From NCBI GenBank assembly GCA_002439805.1, contig DJPQ01000029.1, positions 1 through 28,851 on the forward strand: a stretch of DNA of 28,851 nt, written 5' to 3'. The notes under the pieces were generated by a model that was not told the DNA's origin, searched no databases, and was given only the letters and a program-made list of their open reading frames with translations. Positions 21,639-28,851 of this stretch are shown one piece after another (positions within the stretch are counted from its first letter, which is position 1; every line of letters starts with the position of its first letter). Position numbers and translations under genes: made by a program. Source of the DNA: Bacteroidales bacterium UBA6408 (GTDB lineage Bacteria; Bacteroidota; Bacteroidia; Bacteroidales; UBA932).

Positions 21639-22961
21639 TCATTTATTACATAACCCGTTAGCACACATGGCATGAAAAGCGTCCAACACTTCTTTTGCCC
21701 TTATAGTCACATCATCACTTCCCGCAGGATCTTTTCCGTTGCTAAAGGCATAATCAACCTTGCCTACAACTTTTTTCAGCATATCAGAACTTATCCGACC
21801 ACCCGTGTCTTTGCATTTCTCAACCAAGACATCAATAATCCGAGACTGTCCCGAAGCATCCAATTGTGACAAGAAATGAGGCTCCATGTATTTTCGGTCA
21901 CTCACAATTCCGCCATACAGCCGTTGAAGTGCCGCATCGCGCTCGGGTTTCGTCCGCGCATTCCTGAATGAGGTTTCGTCGCGTTGTGCGTTTATCGACT
22001 CAGTCTTAATGCCATTCTCCAACTTCTGCTGCAAAACATCTTTCGACAACTCCTGCATCTTGGTATCCGATTTCAGCCATATGGACAAAGCCTCTTTTTT
22101 TTGTTCCAAATGCCAATTTTTATCATATCGACCTTCTTCGGCCGCTGCTCTTACAGCCAATTTCTGTTCAAAAAGCCTTGTACTTTCCAGCTGATTGACG
22201 GTGTGCACCGCCACACCAGCCTTACCTCTATTTCTGTGTAATTTATCGAAGGCATCGCTGTTCGTCATTTGCTTATCACTTGTACGAGAAGCAATAACTC
22301 CATTCAAAGTTTTCTGCATATGGCAGCCATCCGCCGCGGCGGCCATTTGCCCATACGCCTGAGAAGAAGCCTTCCGTACGACACTGCCACGCGATTCTTC
22401 ATAACGAGGTGCGGAATCCCGCAAATAAGCCTCTTTATCTTTGCTAAATTGAACTTTGCGTGCCTGTTCTTCTCTCGCTCCACGCGCAGCCGCTTCCTCC
22501 CTCCTACGCCGCGCATCAGCCGCATTCTGTTCTGCATCCCTCCTCGACGCAGCAGCCTGACGGCTTTGGCTCTGTTTCCGACGTACAGCATTCTTTTGCT
22601 GTCCTGTTTTCTGAGCCTGTCCTGATTTTGCCGCCTGCTGTATCCTCCGTAATTCTCCCAATTTATTATTATACTCCTCTTCTATCATCTTTATTTCAGC
22701 TTTCAAAGCCTCTATTCTTACTCCAAGAGAAACGCCCTGTTCCTTCACATCTACATTATTGTGAAATTCAGATTCCGGAAGATTCGATAATCTGACCAGT
22801 TCATTTCGCGCGTCACGTAGTTCACTCTTCTTTGTGTTCAACTTCGATTGGTAGTATTCCCGGACTTGCTGTTCTGCGGACTGTCGCACCCATTCGCTAT
22901 GACTCTGCGAATAGGCAATCATCGGAAACAGAAACAATAATATGCATAATAATTTCTTCAT
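21639..22961 (-). CDS. Secreted coiled-coil protein of unknown function
   Basis: The ATG at 22961 begins a typical signal peptide (MKKLLCILLFLFPMIAYSQS); an earlier in-frame ATG at 23009 overlaps the upstream stop codon but would bury the signal, so I prefer 22961 (440 residues). Residues about 20-105 are predicted coiled coil ('NTKKSELRDARNELVRL', 'EIKMIEEEYNNKLGELRRIQ'). About 110-190 is a low-complexity stretch rich in Arg, Ala, Gln and Glu. The C-terminal half is mixed helical with no family I recognise and ends in 'CANGLCNK' with two Cys. It sits between a membrane-associated exported protein and the Cys-protease-like protein; a scaffold or protease substrate is possible. Confidence 0.7.
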   Translation of the reverse strand: MKKLLCILLFLFPMIAYSQSHSEWVRQSAEQQVREYYQSKLNTKKSELRDARNELVRLSNLPESEFHNNVDVKEQGVSLGVRIEALKAEIKMIEEEYNNKLGELRRIQQAAKSGQAQKTGQQKNAVRRKQSQSRQAAASRRDAEQNAADARRRREEAAARGAREEQARKVQFSKDKEAYLRDSAPRYEESRGSVVRKASSQAYGQMAAAADGCHMQKTLNGVIASRTSDKQMTNSDAFDKLHRNRGKAGVAVHTVNQLESTRLFEQKLAVRAAAEEGRYDKNWHLEQKKEALSIWLKSDTKMQELSKDVLQQKLENGIKTESINAQRDETSFRNARTKPERDAALQRLYGGIVSDRKYMEPHFLSQLDASGQSRIIDVLVEKCKDTGGRISSDMLKKVVGKVDYAFSNGKDPAGSDDVTIRAKEVLDAFHAMCANGLCNK

Positions 22962-23005
22962 ACTCAATCTATTTTCATTATTACAACCATTTATTTGAAA
23001 AATAT

Positions 23006-24535
23006 TCATTCTACCGAATTGAACTGACGAAGAAGGTCCGTCTGCGTATAGTTATATTCCCTCACGGCCTTTGCACGCCGCGCATCCCTTACACTGAACG
23101 GTATGATAAAAGAAAACATACAACCCACGACACCTGTCGTCACGAGCCCTGCACCACACCAAGTTTTCTTATTCCAGCCATTCTCCCGCCACATCTCATC
23201 ATAATAATCTGTAGATATACTATGTCCAAGGTCTTCCTCTAACTTCTTGCGACTGGGGATATCACAAAGCATCTTTATGCCCCAAGCGGACAGGCCGATG
23301 CCGGCAAGCGCACCGGCAATCATCGGCATCCAATACTCCGGTCGTCTGACACTTATTCTCTCCTTAATCCGATACAACTCCATATCCGGACTCAGTTTAT
23401 CCACAAAAGGGCTTACCGGACTGCAATCCGGCTTCCCGTAAACGACACCATATTCTTCCTTCCATCTCAGCAGTTCCATATCATTGTTAAACAGAACATT
23501 GCTTCTGACAAGCATATTCCCCGTATTGCTCGACAACTGCTGGTAGTCAAGGTGTGCCTTCAAAATGTTTTCAGAAGAATAGGAACCCGTAACATAAATG
23601 ACATCATCATTCAGCCGCGATGTCGCGACACTGTTAGCCAACAACTGAAATCCCAAAGACAAAGCTGTTCCGACAAATTGAGATGTCACAGCCTGTCCCA
23701 ATGTAGCTCTCTTGTCATTCGCCAGCGCACGAAAATGCGCTTCCGCATCCTGTGCGGAATCAATCATGCTGCCGGCAAGTTGGGCATTGCCGAAACGAAT
23801 CTCGCGGTCACTGAAACGAGACAGAAATGCACGCCGGGGTTCATCGTATTGAAAAAGATTGCAATATCGGAGAATAGGGTCATCCGCATAATCCGGGGTT
23901 GATATATAATCCGTCATCAGCGCGGTTTTCCCCTCCTGATCGTCAAAGACATTCAATACAAATATCGGATAACCCTCTCTCTGCCCAAACAAACAACTTC
24001 TGTCGGCAACCCAATACCCGTTAAGATGGTCTTTAAATGACTCCATGGCATCGGCTTTCTCCTGCAATGCCGTGATTATTGTCGCATTCTCCGAAAGTTC
24101 TGCCTCAGGCGATTCTTTCATTTCTTCGATTGTCTGAAGCAAGAGCGCCTTATTTTCATGGTAGGCATAAACATCAGCCATCAGATTCAAGATGGTAAAG
24201 CGATATGGATTATCATCCGGAAGTATGAAAACAGCACGGGAAGCATCGACGAGAAAGTCCTCATTGTTCTTTGTATCAAAGGAGGCAACAACATCATCCA
24301 CAATAGTTTCGATTACAGACTCGCCCTCGACGGCATCCAAATTCGTCACATACGATCTGCAAATAAATCTCAGGCTATCCCCCCTGTCTGTTTCTCCAGA
24401 AGAAGAGGATTTCAGATAGTCGTCATACATAGAATACAACTCCTGAACACGATAATATGCAAGACTGTCAACCTGCGCATGTGCCAGACAGGTCCACAAA
24501 GAACCTAAGACGACAATAAAAAGCAGTTTTTTCAT
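23006..24535 (-). CDS. Exported protein with two C-terminal membrane helices, unknown function
   Basis: The 509-residue protein has a signal peptide (about 1-21, 'LAHAQ'), a long soluble region (about 22-400, acidic, mostly helical in its first part, with 'DHLNGYWVADRSCLFG' and 'EGYPIFVLNVFDDQEGKTALM'), and two hydrophobic segments near the C-terminus (about 402-424 and 455-480), the second followed by a basic tail. I infer an envelope protein with its main part in the periplasm. I do not recognise a family. It is the first gene of a three-gene operon: its stop lies 44 bases before the preferred start of the next gene. Upstream, an intrinsic terminator lies only about 30 bases before its ATG, and I see no promoter between them, so expression probably needs read-through. 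Confidence 0.72.
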   Translation of the reverse strand: MKKLLFIVVLGSLWTCLAHAQVDSLAYYRVQELYSMYDDYLKSSSSGETDRGDSLRFICRSYVTNLDAVEGESVIETIVDDVVASFDTKNNEDFLVDASRAVFILPDDNPYRFTILNLMADVYAYHENKALLLQTIEEMKESPEAELSENATIITALQEKADAMESFKDHLNGYWVADRSCLFGQREGYPIFVLNVFDDQEGKTALMTDYISTPDYADDPILRYCNLFQYDEPRRAFLSRFSDREIRFGNAQLAGSMIDSAQDAEAHFRALANDKRATLGQAVTSQFVGTALSLGFQLLANSVATSRLNDDVIYVTGSYSSENILKAHLDYQQLSSNTGNMLVRSNVLFNNDMELLRWKEEYGVVYGKPDCSPVSPFVDKLSPDMELYRIKERISVRRPEYWMPMIAGALAGIGLSAWGIKMLCDIPSRKKLEEDLGHSISTDYYDEMWRENGWNKKTWCGAGLVTTGVVGCMFSFIIPFSVRDARRAKAVREYNYTQTDLLRQFNSVE

Positions 24536-24562
24536 AACATTATTCGATTATTGCCTAATACA

Positions 24563-24761
24563 ACAAAAAAGCGAGGACTTTAAGTCTCGCTACTCCGGGT
24601 GTTTGGCGTAACCCTGCACTACGAGAAGAAATAAAGCCCACGCTTATGCGCGAGCATCATAACTTCATCTTTCAGTGCTGCTTACAGTCGCCAAACTTTA
24701 GAGTAGAAAGAAAAAGCCTAATGCTTTATATGTCCGCACGGAAGGTGCTGCCCTTCCATGA
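24563..24761 (-). ncRNA. Structured leader / small RNA of about 200 nt upstream of the secreted-protein operon
   Basis: Between its own promoter and an intrinsic terminator this RNA folds well. From its 5' end: GGAAGG / CCTTCC hairpin (24757-24740, 6-base loop); AAAGC / GCTTT hairpin; CTACTC (24706-24701) with GAGTAG (24595-24590); GTTTGGCG (24696-24689) with CGCCAAAC (24608-24601); and inside these an 8-pair hairpin around CGC-ATAA-GCG. The CTACTC/GAGTAG helix shares two bases with the terminator stem, so they may compete. I cannot match it to 6S, SRP, tmRNA or a known riboswitch class. It may be a stand-alone small RNA or a regulatory leader; the closeness of the gene favours a leader. Confidence 0.6.
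24565..24591 (-). terminator. Intrinsic terminator at the end of the leader RNA
   Basis: On the minus strand AGCGAG (24591-24586) pairs with CTCGCT (24575-24570), with further inner pairs, followed by six T (24570-24565). It ends about 30 bases upstream of the start codon at 24535. Confidence 0.75.
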
Positions 24762-24767
24762 CAACGG

Positions 24768-24798
24768 CAAATGTATGCAAGATATTTTGAATAAGCAA
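24768..24798 (-). promoter_or_regulatory. Promoter of the leader RNA / secreted-protein operon
   Basis: On the minus strand TTG (24798-24796), a 20-base spacer and TACATTTG (24775-24768) match the Bacteroidota promoter pattern. The start should be near 24761. Confidence 0.7.
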
Positions 24799-24851
24799 CG
24801 GGATGGTGCAAATTTCTGACGCAAAAATGACGGATATATTCAAAATAATGC

Positions 24852-24859
24852 TACATTTG
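24852..24859 (+). promoter_or_regulatory. -7 element of the outer-membrane barrel gene
   Basis: TACATTTG matches TAnnTTTG exactly; no clear TTG is found at the proper distance upstream, so activity may need an activator. The start would be near 24866, giving a leader of about 110 bases. It is divergent from the secreted-protein operon promoter. Confidence 0.5.
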
Positions 24860-24865
24860 CAGCCG

Positions 24866-24969
24866 CAAAAGTGTGGGTGAGGTCGGAGGGACCGGCCAAA
24901 AGCCTTCCTTGCATCAACGATTGCGGCAATTAGGCAGCCACATCGTATGTTTAATTAAAATTTCTTTTT
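24866..24969 (+). promoter_or_regulatory. Structured 5' leader of the barrel / pot locus
   Basis: The leader holds GGTC / GACC (24881-24884 with 24890-24893) and a second hairpin, GCCT / AGGC (24902-24905 with 24932-24935) enclosing TTGC / GCAA (24909-24912 with 24926-24929). The text GGAGGGACCGGCC (24885-24897) resembles the core of SAM-I riboswitches, but the other conserved SAM-I segments are missing. I call it only a possible regulatory leader. Confidence 0.3.
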
Positions 24970-24976
24970 ATGAGAA

Positions 24977-26152
24977 ATGAGAAGACTCATAGTTTTAATT
25001 ACTGCCGCTACACTATGTGGGTTGGCTGCCTCCGCTCAAGAGGTTAGCTCCGAAAAAGGCACAGTGGAGGTCAATGCGACCGCCAGATTTGACGCGAATC
25101 CCTATTTTCCCCTCCAGAAGGGCGCGGGAGAATTCGATTTCAGCTTCAGCAACACATCAATCTACACATTCATTGACGGTGAATTCGGGAAGGGCTTTTC
25201 CTACTCCATCTCCAACCATTGGCTGGGCGTGGACTGGAGCCTGCTGTCGCCTGACGACAAGTTGACTCCGCTCTACAAGAACTCCCTCCACAGCGATGAA
25301 AGCACCTGGCTCGACTGGGCGACTCTGACCTACACGCTCGAAACGGAGAACGCCGGAGCGTGGGATTTCACCGTCGGAAAGGACGTCATGGCATACGCGC
25401 TTACGGAATATGACGCGAACGACGTCGATTGCCATTTCGACCTTTCGTCAAAATTCTGGAACGAAAACTCCGCCTATCAGTGGGGAGCGTCCATCGGCTG
25501 GGCAGCGCCTAACGAATGCAGCAGCCTCAAGCTTCAGGCGACGTCGTCCCCCTACTCGGTGCACCCTTTTCAGGACGGGAAGTTCTCGGCCATGCTGAAA
25601 TACACTGAAGAAAGGGAATGGTGGACCGGAATGTTCTCAGTCGGTGCGACCGGGTGCTACGAAAGCTACCACGGCTACGATTTCGACATTGAGGAAGAGC
25701 CCGAGGCTCCGTTCTCCGGCAAATGGTGGAACAGTTTCGCGACGGGACATTCATTCACGATAGGCGGTGTCACGCTTTCCCTCGACGGAATGGTCCGCAG
25801 CCGAGGATGGGACAACCCGATGCTCTGCTATCTTGCCAATGCAAAGGTTGAATATTACCACGAGGACGCGCAGGTGAGCGTCTTCGCCAAGGGAGGCATC
25901 GACAACTACTATTCACTCAATGATCCGATTGACCCCGAGAACAAGAAAGGCTGGACGATGGGCTTTGTCGGGCTTGGCGTCCACTGGTATCCGATCCGGG
26001 ACACACAGGATCTGAGGGTTCATGCGGTGATTGCCAACGCCAACCATTTCGGCGTGCTCGACGATTACGACGGGGTGATGAGCTTCGACGAGCTCTCGCT
26101 CAACATCGGGGTAACATACAACCTCGCGCTGCATCGTTTCTGGCAGAAATAA
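24977..26152 (+). CDS. Outer-membrane beta-barrel protein (porin-like), linked to pot genes
   Basis: The 391-residue protein has a signal peptide (about 1-20, ending ASAQ), then many alternating aromatic/polar strands ('FDFSFSNTSIYTFIDGEF', 'DFTVGKDVMAYAL', 'AYQWGASIGWAAP', 'KVEYYHEDAQVSVFAKGG', 'LSLNIGVTYNLAL'), and a C-terminus of aromatic type (HRFWQK), all consistent with an outer-membrane barrel of the phosphate-selective-porin-like kind. It lies directly upstream of potA, so a role as an outer-membrane channel for polyamines or related cations is a reasonable inference. The start at 24977 follows a short out-of-frame ATG at 24970. A strong terminator follows the stop codon, so its level may exceed that of potABC. 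Confidence 0.75.
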   Translation: MRRLIVLITAATLCGLAASAQEVSSEKGTVEVNATARFDANPYFPLQKGAGEFDFSFSNTSIYTFIDGEFGKGFSYSISNHWLGVDWSLLSPDDKLTPLYKNSLHSDESTWLDWATLTYTLETENAGAWDFTVGKDVMAYALTEYDANDVDCHFDLSSKFWNENSAYQWGASIGWAAPNECSSLKLQATSSPYSVHPFQDGKFSAMLKYTEEREWWTGMFSVGATGCYESYHGYDFDIEEEPEAPFSGKWWNSFATGHSFTIGGVTLSLDGMVRSRGWDNPMLCYLANAKVEYYHEDAQVSVFAKGGIDNYYSLNDPIDPENKKGWTMGFVGLGVHWYPIRDTQDLRVHAVIANANHFGVLDDYDGVMSFDELSLNIGVTYNLALHRFWQK

Positions 26153-26160
26153 TCCGGAAG

Positions 26161-26189
26161 GGAGCCGAGCCTAAGCGGCTCCTGTTTTT
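26161..26189 (+). terminator. Intrinsic terminator between barrel gene and potA
   Basis: GGAGCCG (26161-26167) and CGGCTCC (26176-26182) form a perfect 7-pair stem with an 8-base loop, followed by TGTTTTT. potA starts 17 bases later and I see no promoter in between, so potABC expression probably relies on read-through or on a promoter within the barrel gene. Confidence 0.8.
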
Positions 26190-26205
26190 CAATCTAGCAG
26201 GAATT

Positions 26206-27597
26206 ATGGCAAACGACATAATAATCGACATCGAGCACATCTCGAAATCATTCGACGGAGTGCAGGTTCTCAGGGACATCAACCTGAAAATCAGAAAGGG
26301 AGAGTTCGTGACGCTTCTCGGCCCGTCCGGCTGCGGAAAGACCACGATGCTCCGTATGCTCGCCGGGTTCACGCAACCGGACGAGGGACATATTCTTATG
26401 GAGGGGCAGGACATCACCGGGATTCCGCCTCACCACCGTCAGCTGAACACCGTGTTCCAGAAATATGCTCTGTTCCCGCATCTGGACGTCTATGACAACA
26501 TCGCCTTCGGGCTCAAGCTTCAGAAAGTGCCGAATGACGAAATAGAGAAGCGTGTGCGCAAGGTTCTGAAGATGGTCTCAATGACCGACTACGAGGAGCG
26601 CGACGTGGATTCGCTTTCCGGGGGACAGCAGCAGAGAGTGGCAATCGCAAGGGCAATAGTGAACCAGCCTAAGGTTCTGCTGCTCGACGAGCCTCTCGCC
26701 GCGCTTGACCTGAAGATGCGCAAGGACATGCAGATGGAGCTCAAGGAAATGCACAGTGAACTTGGCATCACCTTCATCTATGTGACCCATGACCAGGAGG
26801 AGGCGCTTACCCTCTCGGACACCATAGTCGTGATGAACGAGGGCGTGATTCAGCAGATAGGCACGCCTGCGGACATCTACAACGAGCCTGCGAACTCCTT
26901 CGTCGCGGACTTCATCGGCGAAAGCAACATCCTGAACGGAATCATCCCGTGCGACGAGAAAGTCCAGTTCATCTACCACGACTTCGACTGCGTCGACAAG
27001 GGATTCTCCCCGGACGAGCACGTCGATGTGGTCATACGTCCGGAGGACATCTACATCTTCAACACCAACCTCGACAAGGCGCAGTTCACCGGAGTGGTGC
27101 AGTCCTGCATATTCAAGGGCGTGCACTACGAGATGACTGTCCTCACGAAGGAAGGCTACGAGATTATGATTCAGGACTATAACGCCTTCGAGGTGGGAAG
27201 CGAGGTCGGGATGCTGATTCGCCCGAACGACATCCACGTGATGCACAAGGAATGCCTGTGCAACAGTTTCGAGGCCGAGTACTCCGGAGAGAACAAGGCG
27301 AAGTTCCTCGGCGAGGAATGGGAAGTCGCCGCCGCGAATGTTCCCGAGGACATCGCGGAAGGTGACAGGGTTCTCGCGGAAATAGAGTTCCGCGACGTCG
27401 AGCTTCTCGACGAGAGCGACGAGGGAAAGACAAGCGGACAGGTATCCTTCATATTATATAAGGGCAATCACTATTTCCTCACCGTCAAGACGGACGACGG
27501 GGAGAAAATCTATGTCCAGACTGACGACGTGTGGGACAAGAACGACCTCGTCGGAATCAATGTCAAGCCGGAGAACATCCGCCTGAAGAAAGCTTAG
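26206..27597 (+). CDS. potA: Spermidine/putrescine ABC transporter ATP-binding protein PotA
   Basis: The 463-residue protein is a complete ABC ATPase: Walker A 'GPSGCGKTT' (39-47), the Q-loop region near 88 ('VFQKYALFPH'), signature 'LSGGQQQRVA' (about 137-146), Walker B 'LLLDEPLAALD' (about 158-168) and H-loop 'THDQEE' (about 193). The C-terminal part, with 'VVIRPEDIYIF' and later 'VGINVKPENIRLKK', contains TOBE-type regulatory domains, apparently in two copies, which makes it longer than the E. coli protein (378 residues). It powers polyamine import through PotB/PotC, which follow 11 bases downstream. The binding protein PotD would be expected beyond the window. Confidence 0.93.
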   Translation: MANDIIIDIEHISKSFDGVQVLRDINLKIRKGEFVTLLGPSGCGKTTMLRMLAGFTQPDEGHILMEGQDITGIPPHHRQLNTVFQKYALFPHLDVYDNIAFGLKLQKVPNDEIEKRVRKVLKMVSMTDYEERDVDSLSGGQQQRVAIARAIVNQPKVLLLDEPLAALDLKMRKDMQMELKEMHSELGITFIYVTHDQEEALTLSDTIVVMNEGVIQQIGTPADIYNEPANSFVADFIGESNILNGIIPCDEKVQFIYHDFDCVDKGFSPDEHVDVVIRPEDIYIFNTNLDKAQFTGVVQSCIFKGVHYEMTVLTKEGYEIMIQDYNAFEVGSEVGMLIRPNDIHVMHKECLCNSFEAEYSGENKAKFLGEEWEVAAANVPEDIAEGDRVLAEIEFRDVELLDESDEGKTSGQVSFILYKGNHYFLTVKTDDGEKIYVQTDDVWDKNDLVGINVKPENIRLKKA

Positions 27598-27608
27598 GGA
27601 GGCAAGTG

Positions 27609-28391
27609 ATGAGGACATTCAAAAGGTCATACTGGTCTCTGCCATATTTCATCTTCATGCTGATGTTTGTGGTGCTGCCGCTGGTGATGATTACCGTCTA
27701 TGCGTTCACCGACGCGAACGGCGCTTTCACTCTCGACAATTTCAAGAGATTCTTCACGACGTCGGAGGACATCAAGACGTTCGCATATTCCATTGAGATA
27801 GCGATGATTACGACAATCCTCTGTCTTCTCATAGGCTATCCTGCGGCATGGATTCTCAGCAATGCGAAGCTCAACCGCTCGAAGGTCACGGTGATGCTGT
27901 TCATACTTCCGATGTGGATAAACATGCTCATCCGCACCCTCGCGACCGTCGCGCTCTTCGACTTCCTGCGCATTCCGCTCGGGGAGGGTGCGCTCATCTT
28001 CGGCATGGTCTATAACTTCCTGCCGTTCATGATTTACCCGATCTACAACACGCTCGAAAAGCTCGACCGCTCCTACATCGAGGCGGCACAGGATCTCGGG
28101 GCAAGTCCGGCAAGGGTATTTGCAAAGGTGACGGTCCCGCTGTCGATGCACGGGGTCATCAGCGGGGTGATGATGGTCTTCATGCCGACAATCTCAACAT
28201 TCGCGATTTCCGAACTCCTCACCCTGAACAAGGTGAAGCTCCTCGGAACCACGATTCAGGAGAACATCAACAACGGAATGTGGAACTACGGCTCCACCAT
28301 CGCGCTGATAATGCTTCTCATCATTGGTGTAACAACCCTGTTTTCCGACTCCGAGGACAAACAGGCAAGTGAGGCGGGAGGGCTGCTCTGA
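27609..28391 (+). CDS. potB: Spermidine/putrescine ABC transporter permease PotB
   Basis: The ATG at 27609 follows a clear Shine-Dalgarno-like GGGAGG, unusual for this phylum, and yields 260 residues beginning MRTFKRSYWSLPYFIFMLMF; longer frames would run back into potA. It is an integral inner-membrane permease with about six hydrophobic helices. The cytoplasmic coupling loop of the MetI/BPD permease family is visible in 'EAAQDLGASPARVFAKVTVPLS' (about 158-180), the site where PotA docks. It forms the channel with PotC, whose start overlaps its stop by one base (TGATG), showing translational coupling. Confidence 0.93.
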   Translation: MRTFKRSYWSLPYFIFMLMFVVLPLVMITVYAFTDANGAFTLDNFKRFFTTSEDIKTFAYSIEIAMITTILCLLIGYPAAWILSNAKLNRSKVTVMLFILPMWINMLIRTLATVALFDFLRIPLGEGALIFGMVYNFLPFMIYPIYNTLEKLDRSYIEAAQDLGASPARVFAKVTVPLSMHGVISGVMMVFMPTISTFAISELLTLNKVKLLGTTIQENINNGMWNYGSTIALIMLLIIGVTTLFSDSEDKQASEAGGLL

Positions 28392-28851
28392 TGAAAAAGT
28401 TCTTTGCACAGGCATATATCTGGATTCTGCTGGTTATCCTCTACGCTCCGATAATCATCATCGCCATTTATTCCTTCACCGAGGCCAAGGTGCTCGGCAA
28501 CTGGACGGGGTTCTCGCTGAATCTCTACAAGGCTGTTTTCAGCGGCGGTCTGAACAACTCGCTCATCCGCGCCATCGAGAACACGCTCTCCATCGGACTG
28601 ATTTCAGCGTTTCTCTCAACGATTCTCGGAACCGTCTCGGCGATAGGGATATACAACCTGCATGGGCGCAAGCGCAAGGTGATGAACCTGCTCAATGACA
28701 TCCCGATGCTCAACCCGGACATAATCACGGGTATCTCGCTGTTCATCCTCTTTGTCGCGCTAGGCATCAGCCAGGGCTACACGACTGTTGTCCTTGCGCA
28801 CGTGTCGTTCTGCACCCCGTATGTGATTCTGAGCATCATGCCGAAACTCCG
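28391..28851 (+). CDS. potC: Spermidine/putrescine ABC transporter permease PotC, 3' end outside window
   Basis: The frame starts at the ATG overlapping the potB stop and stays open to the window end (153 codons plus two bases). The product begins MKKFFAQAYIWILLVILYAP, then 'IIIAIYSFTEAKVLGNWTGF' and 'SLNLYKAVFSGGLNNSLIRA', as in PotC permeases, with further membrane helices at about 65-90 and 115-150. The EAA coupling loop lies beyond the window. It is the second channel subunit of the polyamine importer. Confidence 0.92.
   Translation, partial: MKKFFAQAYIWILLVILYAPIIIIAIYSFTEAKVLGNWTGFSLNLYKAVFSGGLNNSLIRAIENTLSIGLISAFLSTILGTVSAIGIYNLHGRKRKVMNLLNDIPMLNPDIITGISLFILFVALGISQGYTTVVLAHVSFCTPYVILSIMPKL

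Overview
The window comes from a member of the Bacteroidales (Bacteroidota). It carries a FecR / SusC / SusD polysaccharide utilisation locus, fimbrillin-type lipoproteins, a PotABC transporter and many copies of the Bacteroidota promoter pattern TTG-N18..21-TAnnTTTG. I cannot name a genus. Most of the window is fairly GC-rich, but roughly 16.95-18.1 kb and 20.85-24.9 kb look clearly more AT-rich, which suggests acquired DNA.

Left end (1-2.1 kb, minus strand): a short operon encodes a 46-residue peptide and two fimbrillin-like (Mfa/FimB-type) lipoproteins, the second cut by the window edge. Its predicted promoter has a run of nine G between the -33 and -7 elements, a possible slippage switch. 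From 2.1 to 2.66 kb there is no convincing protein gene. The region holds a divergent promoter and what looks like an RNA of about 320 nt with several strong helices.

Polysaccharide locus (2.66-16.9 kb, plus strand): FecR anti-sigma protein, SusC with an STN domain, SusD, then two copies of a two-gene module (surface lipoprotein plus a TIM-barrel hydrolase-like lipoprotein), and finally a lipoprotein that fuses a GH5-like barrel to a GH20 beta-hexosaminidase. No ECF sigma factor is next to fecR. Just after the susC stop lies a second, silent copy of the last seven susC codons plus stop, a probable recombination scar. The likely substrate is a host- or microbe-derived glycan containing N-acetylhexosamine; a beta-mannoside link is possible.

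Middle (16.9-20.8 kb): a minus-strand hipB-hipS-hipT toxin-antitoxin operon in which hipT has lost its N-terminal lobe; a HAD-IIA phosphatase; and an AAA-ATPase/PD-(D/E)XK protein of the DUF1703 type.

Secreted-protein operon (20.85-24.8 kb, minus strand): three exported proteins of unknown role (a membrane-associated protein, a coiled-coil protein, and a small protein with a caspase-like His/Cys pair). All lie downstream of a structured leader of about 200 nt that has its own promoter and ends in an intrinsic terminator about 30 bases before the first start codon. This arrangement looks like an attenuation-controlled system and is the best candidate for something undescribed.

Right end (24.8-28.85 kb, plus strand): an outer-membrane beta-barrel gene behind its own promoter and a structured leader, an intrinsic terminator, then potA, potB and the start of potC for polyamine uptake.
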